Origin: Lota lota
Taxonomy: Eukaryota; Chordata; Actinopteri; Gadiformes; Lotidae
Length of the DNA: 64,000 nt
Assembly (NCBI GenBank): GCA_026745465.1
Contig: JACYXH010000113.1
Location: 940,001-1,004,000, forward strand
Reading direction: 5' to 3'
In this document: positions 50,683 through 64,000 of the stretch, in pieces
Layout of the letters: the number at the start of each line of letters is the position of its first letter
Numbering within the stretch: the first letter of the stretch is position 1
The notes under the pieces: generated by a model
What the model saw: the letters and a program-made list of their open reading frames with translations, nothing else
What the model was told of the DNA's origin: nothing
Databases searched by the model: none
Translations under genes and position numbers: made by a program

Positions 50683-51384
50683 ACGTTGTCGTAGTGCTGT
50701 AATGTGCGACTCGTAATTAGATATTGATTTGCCGTTGTCGATGAGTATTTCAAACTCTCTCTCTCACTCTCGCTCTCTCCTGTCGTCCTCCAGACTGAGG
50801 AGAAGAGGGGGTGGGAGGGGGGGTGATGATGTCTGACTGCATCTCGTTAGGAGTAATGTTATATCTTCGTACAGGTGCGCTGTCGGTCGCCACGGTGAAT
50901 AATTACCGTCATGGAGCTCTCTCTCTCTCGCTCTGCGGGAACGAGCGCAAACGGCTAACGTCGCCGGAGTTCGCTAATAGTTCGGACGGCCTTGTGTCTG
51001 TACCGCTCCGAAGTCTGACTCAAAGGCTAGTTAAAAAGAAGATGAAAGAAATACAAACGGCTAAGCTTGCTCTTTAGGTATCGGCGTGTATCAAGGACGA
51101 GTCAATGGCGTTCATTTGTTTATGATCCTTATTGGTCATACGAACGATGCCGTGCATCCGTGTGAAACGAGTTTAGTACCAAGTGTGTTGCGTTGTGTCC
51201 GGCGTTCCTTTTGAAGCAGAACTGAAACGGCCTTTTCCTACGTGCGGTGTTTAACGACGCCTGCGGCTAAGTCTCGCCGTCTGACAGACTTCTGACTAAT
51301 TCAGCAGCCGTCGCTGTTCGTCGACCAAGACGAACAGCGCTGCCGGGGGGGGGGGGGGGTCAACGTGCAGCAAGACGAGGAGAG
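50683..51384. other. Intergenic, with G15 at 51345-51359
   Basis: CT-rich at 50756-50785. CGTCGAC and CpG-rich words lie at 51230-51340. No gene is seen. Confidence 0.5.
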
Positions 51385-51600
51385 GACCACTAACACCAGC
51401 GTTAGACTTGTAACCGGAAGGTTGCTGGTTCGATCCCCGGCGCCTCCTGAGCCGAGTGTCGAGGTGTCCCCTGAGCGAGACGCCCTGACTGCTCCCTGAC
51501 GAGCTGGCTGTCGCCTCGCGCGGCTGACTCCGCCGTCGGTGTGTGAATGTGTGTGTGAAGGGTCCTAAATGTAAAAAGTACTTTGTAATAAGCGATGTAA
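51385..51600 (+). mobile_element. tRNA-derived SINE-like element
   Basis: GTTAGACTTGTAACCGGAAG, then GGTTGCTGGTTCGATCCCCG contain a good Pol III B box (GGTTCGATCC) and a TGT-anticodon-like loop. CCTGAGCGAGACGCCCTGAC and the tail GTGTGTGAATGTGTGTG follow. The A-box side and the anticodon stem are degenerate, so this is not a functional tRNA gene. This layout is familiar from percomorph SINEs. Confidence 0.6.
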
Positions 51601-52070
51601 CAACATGAACCGTTTATGTATTAACATTATGGAACAGCAGGCACGTTGTGCTTAGGGTTCAGGGGCTGGAGGGAATAGTAAACAAACTAGTTCCACACTA
51701 GGTTTAGGGTCCGGTTGTACTTAGCACATTAAGTGCACGCTGTTACAGGTAGTTAGAGTGCTTGCTAGCTGTGACTCTGACCCTGTAATGGGGAGTTACT
51801 CTCTGTCAGCCATCAGGTGTGTTTTGGTGCATACGTTGTTAGATGGTCCGCGGTCTCCTCCCTGGGAGAGCGGGAGTTACAGATGTGTAAAAGGTTTACT
51901 TTAGGACTTGGATTGACGGTAGGATGCCCAGTAAGCCCCGCCCCCACTTGTGCTCGGCGAGCCAATGACGAGGTCGTTGCTTTGCGCAGGAAATGAGCTG
52001 ACCGGGTGGGAAACCATTTTCATCTCGGTCTTATGTCGTCGTTAAGGAGAAGTGATGCTGTTTCATGAGT
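51601..52070. other. Intergenic unique sequence
   Basis: Nothing recognisable. Confidence 0.6.
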
Positions 52071-52071
52071 G

Positions 52072-52102
<31 letters not shown>

Positions 52103-52373
52103 ATTTGTTCTGTTCCGTCCCTTGCTCATGTCTTTATTCTTCCTCCGTCGTCCTTATCCCATAAGCACTTCTTGTACTTCAGATCCTCCAATGACAGGCA
52201 ACTATCCACCTGCCTGCCTCGCTGACACACACACACACACACGCACACACACACACGCACACACGCGCGCACACACACACACACGCACACGCACCCACCC
52301 ACCCACCCACCCACCCACACATACATACACACACGCGCGCACACACACACACACGCACACACCCGCACACACC
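52071..52373 (+). repeat. CA tracts with CACCC insert
   Basis: CA at 52071-52100, then CA/CACG-rich 52225-52373 with (CACC)n at 52292-52318. Unique sequence lies between. Confidence 0.93.
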
Positions 52374-52582
52374 CTTCCTCCCTGTCTGCATCAATTCTTA
52401 AGCCCCCTCTCTGATCCTCGGCTGGTCCAATGAAGCTGTGAGGGCTCTGTCATGCGACAACACCCCCACCCTAACCACACTGCACCTCCCTGGCTAGTAA
52501 GACATTGATTGTGGTGGTGGTGGGTGGGGCGAGCAAATTAAAACGTTGTCGTCGAGGCAGCTGTCAGTGGAGCGTGCAGATC

Positions 52583-52850
<268 letters not shown>

Positions 52851-53663
52851 GGTCCTCCGGTGCTGCCACTGTTTGCCGACAAAGTTAATTATTAACTTTA
52901 GTTTGTGTCTCTAGTGTTAGCGACGGTGTCTCGTAAGACCCACAGACATAAGCTAACACGTTTGTGGAAGCAGGTATTCTTTAGTTAGTTTTACGTTGAT
53001 TCTTGAGAACTGGGTTATCCAGAAATAAAGTAAGGACATCATTTCATTATGCTGAAAATAACAGCTCACATTTTTTTTAAATTGCAATTTGAATGCTTAT
53101 GAACTAAAATGCAATGCTCTTGTTTCTTGTATTGAAATATTCGATTTAAAATAACTGACTTCATTTTGAACTGGTTTCTAAACCTGATTAATTCCTGGAG
53201 CAGGTGGAGCATGGCATTAATAAGTATGTAATGAAAAGCTAAGAAGTGAATCAACATGACTTCTTATAGATTCAGAAGTAACTCCGTCTGTTGCAGAGAA
53301 AATACTTCGATAATCAATCGCTCTGAGATTGCACTTTTGTCTGGAATACAATTATTTTCCATGGCAATAAAAACAAGAACGAAATCCTTTTTATATCAGA
53401 ACTCCCAAGAAATCTTTAAATATCGACCTTTATGGAAATGAAAATTAATTGCGCTCACCTATTGCATGAGTGAAATCACAGAATGAATAAAATAAAATAT
53501 TTGCAAGGTCGCCCTAGATAGTATCCAAACAGAAACAACGGTCATAAGAACCTTGCAGAGCGAAGTCACTGCAGTCAGGTCAGCCGAAGACGCGAGTTCC
53601 CACTCTTCATTCAGTGATAGATTTCCTGCTTTGCTGCAATTGCTTTTCCAACATCCCATCCCA
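52851..53663. other. Intergenic, AT-rich
   Basis: Unique AT-rich sequence (CTAAACCTGATTAATTCC, AAATTAATTGCGCTC). No gene is seen. Confidence 0.5.
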
Positions 53664-53750
53664 GACACACACACGCGCAGACACACACACACGCGCAGAC
53701 ACACACACGCGCAGACACACACACGCGCAGACACACACACACGCAGACAC
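53664..53750 (+). repeat. CACACACGCGCAGA minisatellite
   Basis: Five copies of a 16-18-bp unit with CGCG. Confidence 0.93.
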
Positions 53751-54747
53751 AAAATCCAGCAAGCTGTATTTATTGACAAGCAGCAGGTGGCAAAGTAAAG
53801 GCAGAAATGCTAAATAGACTCCATTTATATGCTTTTTCTCCACTGCTACAGTCGCCCCCAGAAGCACCTCACAATTAATGCATATAACGTGTTTGAATGG
53901 GCTAGGTCGTTAACATCCTTCTGGCCCCTGATAGGCTGCCAATTAACGAGCAATCTCTTGTCAATTCCTGTAATGGACATGGTTAGCCAAAAAGCTGTAG
54001 CAAGCAAAATCAGGCTCCAACTTTTGAGCGAATACTTGAATTTGGAACTTGAAAGACTAATATGTCAAATATAAATACTTTTCTGCATTTATGGTTGCAT
54101 TTGTTTAATGCACAGAATACACACTCTGCAAGATGTTGCAAAGCCAGTAAAACTACAGTCAGATATCTGTAATTGTAGCGGTGTAACAACACATGAGAAT
54201 GTATAGCAAACATCCTCTAATCGTACAAGTTAGCAGTGTTGATTCAAATTTGACTGTCGGAGTTGGATTTTAACGTGGGTTTGTTTACAAAATCGAAGTG
54301 AAGGTTGCACACTCGCTGTCCTTTGCTGTGTCTCCTTTATTGTCACCGTTTGCGCATGCAGCCTCCGTCAGGGTGCTTGGACGTTAGCGAGACCGGTCCT
54401 CCTTGTCATTGTTTACCACGTGTTGTGTTTGTTGTCAGCTATTTTAGAGAAACGGGTTGTGGAGATCAATTAGTAATAATTCAATTAGTAATAATTCAAT
54501 TGAGCGAAAGTCCCACCCCGGCGTCCACTCGCTGACTAAAACAATCGAACGAGCGCCACGGTTACCACCGTTACCAAGTCCCACTCAGACCTCAGGACCC
54601 CAGACCGACACATCACGGGGTCCAACAGAACCGGGCCCCCTGTGGTCTGTCCCTCATCTGGTCCGAGGGACTCGCCTCGACAACCGCGTTCGGCAGAACA
54701 CATCGTGGGCGGCGTCGGTTGTCGATAGCGACTCGTCGCCCCGGGGC
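53751..54747. other. Intergenic unique sequence
   Basis: A short 17-bp duplication, ATTAGTAATAATTCA, lies at 54467-54499. No gene is seen. Confidence 0.5.
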
Positions 54748-54779
54748 GGGGGGGGGCGGGGGGGGGGGGGGGGGGGGGG
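54748..54779 (+). repeat. Poly(G) (G9, C, G22)
   Basis: G-run interrupted once by C. Confidence 0.95.
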
Positions 54780-54948
54780 CACGTGACTGGGCGCCGCTGG
54801 GAGCTCGGCGCTCGCCCCCGTGCTTTGAGCTGATGATGACTCAATTTGGCGGGCCGTCCCTCTGGGCGCACCACCGTTCGATACGTCGATACCAGGCGGC
54901 CATCTTGGTGGGACGCCGCGTGCATGGTAATCACAGGGGGCCCGGCGC
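54780..54948. other. Short GC-rich spacer
   Basis: Contains CGGCCATCTTGGTGGGACG (54897-54915), another YY1-like word. No gene is seen. Confidence 0.4.
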
Positions 54949-55157
54949 GCACACACGCACGCACGCACGCACGCACGCACGCACACACGCACGCACGCAC
55001 GCACGCACGCACACACGCACATACGCACGCTCACTCGCATGCATGCATACGCAGAAGCACACACGCACGCACATGCGCACGCACATGCACACTCACACGC
55101 ATGCACACACATGCAGGCACGCACACTCGCATACATGCACGCACACACACACACGTG
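54949..55157 (+). repeat. (CACG)n / CA compound repeat
   Basis: ACGC tetranucleotides to about 55015, then degenerate GCACACATGCA-type units. Confidence 0.95.
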
Positions 55158-56496
55158 CACGTGAGCATGACACTACATTGTCAGCACATTTACGATCCCA
55201 CCAGCATGCTATATGGTCTGAGGTGCACACTGGTTTATAACGGGGAGGTGAGAGATGTGTCGTCTATTAGTCAAAAAAACAAACAGACCAAAACCTATAG
55301 AATGGCTGCGGTCGATTGAAAACTGTTTGAGTTTTGTCGATGGGCGTAGCTAGTTGTGTCGGGACACTCTAGTCATGCACTGCCCTGTCATCTGACCGCT
55401 AACACTGTCCAGTCAAACGCACACTGCACAACCTATCACACTGATAGGCGGTCCATTTAAGACCTTCCATCTCAAACACACACACTCTGTGAAGTTAAGG
55501 GTGCTGAGCTGAGTTTCGCCCACCACCACCCCAGCCTCCACCTGCGTTGGTTCTGCTCTGTATTGTATGGAACCTACACAATGGGTTGAGCTATCTGATG
55601 CACCCCACGGGGGGTTGTCTAGTGTTGGTACTCTGTATCTGACATCTGTAAGGTCATGCTTTAAACCCTACAGCATGGAGCGCCAGGAAAGAGTGGAACT
55701 CCGCCAAACTAAATTGTATCACCATTTAATTAATATTATTATATTATAATTGAGCAATAACTGGTTAAATCCACGACATGACTCATTACCGACCGCACTA
55801 CGACGAGGGCACAACGTATCTCAAACTTCTACCTCACCAACGTCTTCTGCTTCCATTTCCTCGGTCTTCGTGAGGTTGCGAGTGCGACTCTGTCGGCACC
55901 GGGGTGGGAACTGAAGATGACACCAGAAGGAAGGGAAGCCACGTTGCAAAACGCTTAAAACAAATGAAACCGTGCCAACCTTCTGAAACTCAGATACCTC
56001 AGAGTAGTGTAAATATGATTTAATATTGTCTGTCGCTGCCACTGCAGTTCTGCAGTCTTACAAAATAGAGAGACTTAGAGACGTAAAACTGTTGTTGCAA
56101 TGGTAAAATGAGCTAAATGTTGTTGCAATGGTAAAATGAGCTACATGTTGTAATGGAGTGTCTTTACTTTGAAAGTGCGTGGTCCTTTCCTGAATCAAGC
56201 GTCTTCATGGTTATCTGGACTTGTGCTGGGAGTTCAACCGGCAAACATCGAGTGCGCCGTCCGAGTGTGTGACTCTGCAGTAAGACTTTGATGACTTCCT
56301 GTACAGCATCCTTGATTACACTCGGGCTCTCGCTCCTATGAGCGCCCGTCGTCTCCAGTGGGCTTGTAATTACAGAGTCGTTCGTCAAGGGAGGGGAGAT
56401 AAAAAGATACCAAATGAAAGAACACACCCTCCCAAGCAATGAGGATTGTGAAGGTTTGTTTCATCCCGTCCGTTTGGCTAAGCGTCAAGAGGCCAA
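55158..56496. other. Intergenic unique sequence
   Basis: Two 29-bp copies of TGTTGCAATGGTAAAATGAG lie at 56093-56150. No gene is seen. Confidence 0.5.
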
Positions 56497-56828
56497 GGGG
56501 GGGAGAGGGGAGAGGGTGGGGGGGAGACGACGCTGGACTGGATGGGGAGAGAGGGGAGAGGGTGGGGGGGAGGAGGGAGACAACTCTGGACTGGATGGGG
56601 AGAGAGGGGAGAGGGTGGGGGGGAGGAGGGAGACAACTCTGGACTGGATGGGGAGAGAGAGTGGGGGGAGGAGGGGGAGACAACTCTGAACTGGAGGATG
56701 AGAAAGGTGAGAGGGTGGGGGGGGGAGAGGGAGAAGACTCTGGACTGGAGGAGGAGGGGGAGAGCATGGAGAGAGAGAGGGGGGGGGAGAGGGGGGAGGA
56801 TGGGAAGAGAGCAGGGATAGGAGAGATC
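56497..56828 (+). repeat. G-rich minisatellite with CTGGACTGGATGGGGAGAG
   Basis: About six units of 45-57 bp (GAGAGGGTGGGGGGGAGG, GAGACAACTCTGGACTGG), decaying at the 3' end. Confidence 0.93.
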
Positions 56829-57239
56829 AGTTGGTGATTCGCTTACGAGGAGCCCCGGAAGGCCGGGGTTAAACGGCGACATGAACACGGGAGACCCTTC
56901 GTATTTACCACCTGAACACACACCAACACAGGGCTCTTCCTGTCAAACAGCACACGGTTCATAAATGTGTGTTGTTCATTTTCTTTTAAAATCAATCAAT
57001 TGTGAGGTCCAGTGAACCCGCCGGCACCCGCAGGAGATTAATGCTGCAGCGTTGTTAATTACGTGAACATCGTTATCGGGGGTGGGGGGGGGGGGGGTGC
57101 TTATGAATCACTCTGGCCTGATGGGCCCCCGTTTAGATTCGGTCAGCAATGGGTCGACGGTGTTTACAATAGCCAATACAGTAGGGGGGAGGGGGGGCCA
57201 AGGGACAAGGCTTTCAAGGTTATCGGACGGTCCCCTGTC
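56829..57239. other. Intergenic, with G13 at 57082-57096
   Basis: Unique with CAATCAATTGTGAGG and GAGATTAATGCTGC words. No gene is seen. Confidence 0.5.
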
Positions 57240-57490
57240 AGAGGGAGGGAGGGAGAGGGAGGTGGAGAGGGAGGTGGAGAGGGAGAGGGAGGGAGAGGGA
57301 GAGGGAGGGGGATAGGGAGGGAGAGGGAGGTGGAGAGGGAGGGGGAGGGAGAGGGAGGGAGAGGGAGGTGGAGAGGGAGAGGGAGGGGGATAGGGAGGGA
57401 GAGAGAGGGAGGGGGAGAGGGAGGGAGGGAGAGGGAGGTGGAGAGGGAGGGGGAGGGGAGAGGGAGAGGGAGGGAGAGAAGGGAGGGGGA
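57240..57490 (+). repeat. GGGA-rich minisatellite
   Basis: GAGAGGGAGGTGGAGAGGGA units over 250 bp, with strong G-quadruplex potential. Confidence 0.95.
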
Positions 57491-57970
57491 ACCCAAGTTG
57501 CAGATCGATGTCGTGGGACGAACGACGTATCAGGCCATCGATGGCTCCAAATGCCCCAAAAGATGCCGTGGCTGTGTCCGCGTTTTAAACCTGTTCAAAC
57601 ACAAACGAAAGCGTGACGAAAACGGCCTTCTGAGGGCCGCGGGCCGCGGCAGTGACCTCCAGCGTTACCGTCGGCGATCAGCCGTCTCCCCGCGCTCCGA
57701 CAGGCGCCCCATCGACCGCGCAGCCACACGCCGGGGCGGCGACGGCGCTGGTTTCCGTCTTCATCGTCGGCGCCGTGCGGTCTGTTCTCCTCGTCGCCCG
57801 TCTGCGGCGGGAACTCATTTGCCCGCCAGATCGAGGCAAGCGTTGTACTGTGGCTGGCTTCGTCCATCTAAACCCGGTGACGGTCTGACGGTTACCGGTC
57901 GGTCTGACGGTGTATATTCATGAGAGAGTCTGCCTGTATGCTTGTAATCAGAACCGGATTTATGGGAAAG
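57491..57970. other. CpG-rich unique stretch
   Basis: 57610-57880 has dense CpG, e.g. GGGCCGCGGGCCGCGGC, and frames open on both strands as expected for GC-rich DNA. No family resemblance is seen. Confidence 0.35.

Positions 57971-58618
<648 letters not shown>

Positions 58619-58696
<78 letters not shown>
58619..58696 (+). repeat. (CA)39 microsatellite
   Basis: Pure CA array. Confidence 0.98.
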
Positions 58697-58697
<1 letters not shown>

Positions 58698-59250
58698 CTA
58701 TCCTGGTCCCTTACAGTCTTCATCTCCCTCCCTGCCACCATTATAAGTATACACCAAGAAAAACTACAACCTGAGAAACCTGAACTACAAAAGTGTTTGC
58801 TTCACACGTACACCTGCATACAGTTAAATATAAGATGTATACAGGATGAATATATATAGACACATCTTATATAATATAATCCTACACAGCTGTCCTGGTG
58901 TCTTCTATAACAGCAATTTAATTATAATGGTATTCTTTCAAAGTAAGAGCGTTGCGTGTGTCACTATTCCATGTTTATTTTGCATAAATGCAAAAGACGC
59001 ATTACATGTCTAATACAATATTTATGTCATGCATATATATATATTTATTTATTTATAACAAGGAACCGGCAACAGTGGAACAGAACAATCAACGCAGGTG
59101 ATGAGAATCTGTAGGAACGCGAGACCAGTATACACACAAGCCACAGATCGCCAGGGGTAACCGCATGACAGCCAGCCAGGAAAACAAACATTTCAGTGAC
59201 AAGCGGAGACTGCGTTAATACAATAAAATGTAAGAACAAAGGAGATGTTT
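58697..59250. other. Intergenic, AT-rich
   Basis: Unique, with short TA tracts (59033-59042). No gene is seen. Confidence 0.5.
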
Positions 59251-59687
59251 AGGGTAGGAGGGCCTGCTCCATCAGGAGAGCCTGCTCCATCAGGAGAGCC
59301 TGCTCCGTCAGGAGGGTAGGAGGGCCTGCTCCATCAGGAGGGTAGGAGGGCCTGCTCCATCAGGAGGGTAGGAGGGCCTGCTCCATCAGGAGGGTAGGAG
59401 GGCCTGCTCCATCAGCAGAGCCTGCTCCATCAGGAGGGTAGGAGGGCCTGCTCCATCAGCAGAGCCTGCCCCATCAGGAGAGCCTGCTCCGTCAGGAGAG
59501 CCTGCTCCGTCAGGAGGGTAGGAGGGCCTGCTCCATCAGGAGGCCTGCTCCGTCAGGAGGGAAAGAGGGCCTGCTCCATCAGGAGAGCCTGCTCCGTCAG
59601 GAGGGTAGGAGGGCTGCTCCGTCAGGAGGGCCTGCTCCGTCAGGAGGGTAGGAGGCCTGCTCCGTCAGGAGGGCCTGCTCCGTCAGG
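59251..59687 (+). repeat. GGAGGGTAGGAGGGCCTGCTCC minisatellite
   Basis: About 20 units of 16 or 26 bp. The core GCCTGCTCC[A/G]TCAGGAG alternates with or without a GGTAGGAGG insert, so two unit types are shuffled. Confidence 0.95.
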
Positions 59688-60462
59688 TTGTCTGAGAGCT
59701 AGCGCTGGAAGCTAGCAGCGGCTCCAAACCCGCTTTGCGTTTAGTTAGTAGTTAAGTTGTCATCGAGACCTTTCGCGGACCTCCTCATACGCAAACAATG
59801 AAGAGTGGATAAATACTCACGCATGGGCTGAGCGAAGAGTGCCAGCGGCCCCTTAAATACACACGGATTACTGCAGGAGGGCCAGTGTGTTCACTTAGCA
59901 AACACACGTTAACATCAATGGAAAACATTACAAGGAAAACGTGTGATGAGCGTAACAATTTCTTTACAATAACAAGACGTAAAATTAGATTTAATGAACG
60001 ATATTTATAATATATATTTTTTCAATCTTTTATATTATTTTCTATACTATTGTAAATCTGTGTTTGAAGAATAAAATCCCGTTCCGCCTGCAGTACCGTC
60101 GCGCACCACTGGCGGAACAGTGGTATACTCTTCCGCCGCAGAAATTATTACGTCAAGTAGTTTAATGGCTTTTCCGGGAACTCGAAAAACCCCTAGAATA
60201 TGCTACTAAGATGTTTTACCGTTTTTCTTTACACATTTCTTTTAAGGTTTGACCTTTTGAAAATTACATTTAAAGTCTCTTTTGGAAATGTTTCCCAAAA
60301 TGACCCGTTTTGGTGCTTTTGTGTAGTTTCCACCTTCCACGCTCCACACACTGAGCCCATTGTTGTGTGAACATAAAAGAGTTAAGATAACAACAGCCCG
60401 AATGCATCATTTCTATTGTACTTTCAAACGGGACGGCTATGAATATTGACCTCCGTGGGTGG
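59688..60462. other. Intergenic unique sequence
   Basis: AT-rich 59940-60080 with AATAAAA at 60070 but no gene upstream. GCTAGCGCTGG/GGAAGCTAGC words follow the minisatellite. No gene is seen. Confidence 0.5.
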
Positions 60463-60826
<364 letters not shown>

Positions 60827-60827
<1 letters not shown>

Positions 60828-61714
60828 ACCTGTAAAGATTTGGTGCAGCACTGTCTACTCTATCAGACAAGTGTGTCAAAGGGTCTCATAACTGATAAAA
60901 CGCCCTTATGAAGAGGAAAAGAAATAGTTGGGGGAAGAAGTAAAAAGAAAAAAACACATTGTTGAATTAAAGTAGGATTCGGTGCAACTGCTTTCACTTT
61001 GTTGTGGTCGTCGTAGATACTGTCAACGTCCGAGAGAGCTGAGCGTTGGCGACATTTTGTTAACGAGCGTCCTGCACTAATAATATCCGGGGGAACCGTC
61101 CATTCCAATAAGCTCACTCATTACTCACCTTCGGTGTAATAAAAAGAGATCATCTCCGTCAGCCGTCATCTCCGGCGTCGTTTTTATCGCACGTCTGACT
61201 TAACCGCGGCGGCGAGGCACGATTTGCATAGGCTACCTTAAATAACAGAAGACAACTCAATTAAGCGCTCCTTCTTCTCCTCGTGAGAACACGGCCAGGA
61301 CACCGACCGGCGCTGGCTGGGTTACAGACGGATGCCGCAGGCTCGGCAGGCTGTGGAGAAAGGGCGTGGCTTTCTTATTTTCTTTGTTTTTCTTTCCTGG
61401 CTTTGATCTTAACGGCTTCTCTCGTCGCGACTCGTGAGACCCGACGGGATTAGCCGCCGTAGCCTCGCGCTGCTAACATGCTAACATGCTAACCAGCGCG
61501 CCAGACACGTTTCTCCGTCGACCTCTCGCGACCGCTGGCAAACGCGCCTCTGGGTTTTTGCTACGCTGTTAGCATAGATGTATGCACCTGGGATTGTTTT
61601 TGACTTCCAATTCGAACGGCCCCTCGTTTCATCGCGTTCTCGTGTTTTTCACCCTCTTTTTCAAGTCCGGCCAAGACTTTCACCGGCTCAGAATGAGTTC
61701 AATGTGCACTATGC
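60827..61714. other. Intergenic; candidate non-coding element 61100-61330
   Basis: GATTTGCATAGGC (octamer at 61222-61229), AACTCAATTAAGCGC and CpG-rich flanks. GCTAACAT is tandemly repeated at 61471-61492. No gene is seen. Confidence 0.35.
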
Positions 61715-61957
61715 ACACACGCACTCACTCACGCACACACGCGCACACACACACACACGCACACGCACACACGCACTCACTCACGCACACGCTCACACTC
61801 TCTCTCGCTCTCGCTCTCTCACACGCTCTCACTTACTCACACTCACACTCACACACACACACACACACACGCTCTCTCGCTCTCTCACACTCTCTCACTC
61901 TCACTCACTCTCTCACACACACACACACACACACTCTCGCTCTCTCACACTCTCTCA

Positions 61958-61994
<37 letters not shown>
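61715..61994 (+). repeat. CA / CT / CACT compound simple sequence
   Basis: Mixed CACG, CACT and CT blocks. The block CTCTCGCTCTCTCACACTC recurs at about 61871 and 61934. Confidence 0.95.
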
Positions 61995-61997
<3 letters not shown>

Positions 61998-62418
61998 TCT
62001 GCACATACATAAAAATTGCATTTTCCTTTTCCTGAAACAAGATGGAAAGCTTAGTATAATAGTTTGGCCTTCTGGGCAGAGCTGTGGAGCTACAATTTGT
62101 GAGGGGAAAATAACAAATTTGCTCCTGATTTCGAGAAACTAGTCGTATATATATTATGCATGCTCACAATATTTGTTTTCTCCACCACTAGATCTTGTCT
62201 TATTGGCTTCGTGACGTGGACGGCAGGGCACTGGGTTCCATTCCATCAAACACCAAACCAGTGCATCAAACCTTCCAAAGGTAAATGTATAGCATTAGCA
62301 TGTATAAGTATGGGTCATATCGTCATAATGAATCATGAGGTTCAGCCTAAACATCTTTAGAGGTGGTATGAAGTGTGTCTGGATCATTCTGGGGACGTAT
62401 GTGTCCAAGGAGACCGTT
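61995..62418. other. Intergenic unique sequence
   Basis: Nothing recognisable. Confidence 0.6.
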
Positions 62419-62465
62419 AGAACTCACTCACTCACTCACTCACTCACTCACTCACTCACTCACTC
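62419..62465 (+). repeat. (CACT)11 microsatellite
   Basis: Pure ACTC tetranucleotide array. Confidence 0.97.
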
Positions 62466-62617
62466 TCCTACCCATCTCCCCCAGTGCTTTATTGTACCGG
62501 GTTTAGCTCATTCACAGCACACAATAAATACATATTGTGTTGTTACCTGCAACTTCCCTTATGATGACAACATTGTCTGCATCCGCCTCAGTGGAAGGCT
62601 ACGTTTCCCCCATGCTC

Positions 62618-62989
<372 letters not shown>

Positions 62990-62990
<1 letters not shown>

Positions 62991-63293
62991 TGAGGCAATA
63001 CACCGAGAAAGGTCGGAGGGAGGTCAATTATTTATGAGCGTTTAGGAGCGGATTCCTCATAGTGCGGCACAATCGGCCCCCTCTTTTTCTTCCGCTGTTG
63101 GGTTTATTTCCCCGAGGAAGAGCAGAAGAAAGGCCAGTTTCTCCCGGAACTCAAAGTACCCCCCCGCTGTCCCGGAGAAAAGGGGGGTCAGCACATTTTG
63201 CAAGATGGATGAGGAGCGGGGGGGGCACTAAGTATTCACCGTTAACTGCGAAGCTGTGGAGCATCTACTCTCGCCACGGCCGCCGCCGCCGCC
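62990..63293. other. Unique spacer
   Basis: (GCC)n lies at 63278-63293. No gene is seen. Confidence 0.6.
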
Positions 63294-63352
<59 letters not shown>

Positions 63353-63508
63353 AGATGCACGCACGCACGCGCACACGCACACACACACGCTCTCTCGCTC
63401 TCTCACACTCTCTCACTCTCACTCACTCTCACACACACACACGCACGCACACTCACTCACACACACATACACATACACACACACACACACACGCACGCAC
63501 TCACACGC
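63294..63508 (+). repeat. CA / CT / CACG compound microsatellite
   Basis: Pure CA at 63294-63345, then mixed CACG, CT and CACT blocks. The CTCTCGCTCTCTCACACTC word of 61871 recurs here at about 63392. Confidence 0.96.
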
Positions 63509-63784
63509 GCTGTGTCGTGTGGTGAGACAGCCGTCGATCCGTTTAGCTTTCTGCCAATCAATCGTGGGTGTGTCGTCATCTTCCACCTCCGACGTGTTCC
63601 CCAAACGTACGTTCTTTCTAACTGAGCTCGTCTCCGGTTCTCGTCCCGTTGTTCCCCTTGTGCGGCACTTTGTGTCGCTGTGTTGTGCGTTTGAAAAAAG
63701 CGCCACGTAAGTCAGTCGGAATCGATCGTATTGACGCGTCGTACGACATCGGATTCCCTGATGAGGTGTACGATGTGTACTATC
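63509..63784. other. Unique spacer
   Basis: CpG-containing unique sequence. Nothing recognisable. Confidence 0.6.
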
Positions 63785-64000
63785 CTAATATAGTATACTA
63801 ATATACTATATATATAGTATATTAGTATAATATACTGTATTATATATATAAAGTACTATATATATATAGTATACTAATATACTATATATATAGTATATTA
63901 GTATAATATACTGTATTATATATATAAAGTACTATATATATATAGTATACTACTATACTATATATATAGTATAGTAGTATAATATACTATATTATATATA
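63785..64000. repeat. AT-rich self-complementary 76-bp tandem repeat (runs off window)
   Basis: Units at 63791, 63867 and 63943 (76-bp period). Each has a perfect 32-bp palindrome: units 1 and 2 are TACTAATATACTATAT with its reverse complement; unit 3 is TACTACTATACTATAT with its reverse complement, so both arms changed together. Confidence 0.93.

Noticed and set aside
51400..51440. Functional threonine tRNA gene
   Set aside because: Good B box but the anticodon stem does not pair, the acceptor stem is absent and the A box is decayed; a SINE relic fits better.
57063..57923. 286-codon frame, Gly/Arg-rich then GC-rich
   Set aside because: Starts in poly(G) and a GGGA array, with CpG-rich unique DNA after; no recognisable family and open in several frames.

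Overview
This is a vertebrate nuclear window, almost certainly from a teleost fish. It contains one recognisable protein gene, the 3' end of a neuroligin, split by a GT-AG intron. It also holds several teleost-type dispersed repeats and an extreme load of long, near-perfect (CA/GT)n, (CT/GA)n and poly(G)/poly(C) tracts. That microsatellite density resembles codfishes (Gadiformes), but the lineage is an inference. No rRNA, intact tRNA, CRISPR array, operon or bacterial/viral gene is seen.

Layout. 1-8160: the last two exons of a neuroligin-4-like gene on the + strand (exon 1-440, intron 441-4604, terminal coding exon 4605-5593 ending in the STTRV PDZ ligand), then a 3' UTR of about 2.6 kb with a poly(A) signal at 8135. 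The terminal exon has a +1 frame break at a 13-C run (5213-5225), which I read as most likely a homopolymer length error. The intron carries a 128-copy pure TTC repeat and a 60-bp near-perfect palindrome.

8161-64000: about 56 kb with no gene I can support. It alternates between (a) unique, often AT-rich or homeodomain-motif-rich stretches that look like conserved non-coding DNA (notably 12340-12660, 14780-15110, 19320-19620, 25170-25430, 26090-26300, 34395-34580, 40980-41390, 61100-61330) and (b) tandem arrays. Several minisatellites have units that carry a transcription-factor-like word or a hairpin: CACCTG/CAGGTG E-boxes (12842-12993), CCAAGGTCA NR5A/SF-1-type sites (24045-24595), a YY1-like word (30992-31093), a 17-bp hairpin (35322-35753), a CpG-dense 40-mer (43998-44493), a 44-mer (48539-49158) and a self-complementary AT-rich 76-mer with a compensatory change (63785-64000).

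Functionally, the window supports one job: a postsynaptic adhesion receptor C-terminus (cholinesterase-like domain end, stalk, membrane span, gephyrin-type motif, PDZ ligand). The rest is a repeat-rich intergenic region, possibly regulatory. Very long apparent reading frames in it are translations of tandem repeats, not genes.
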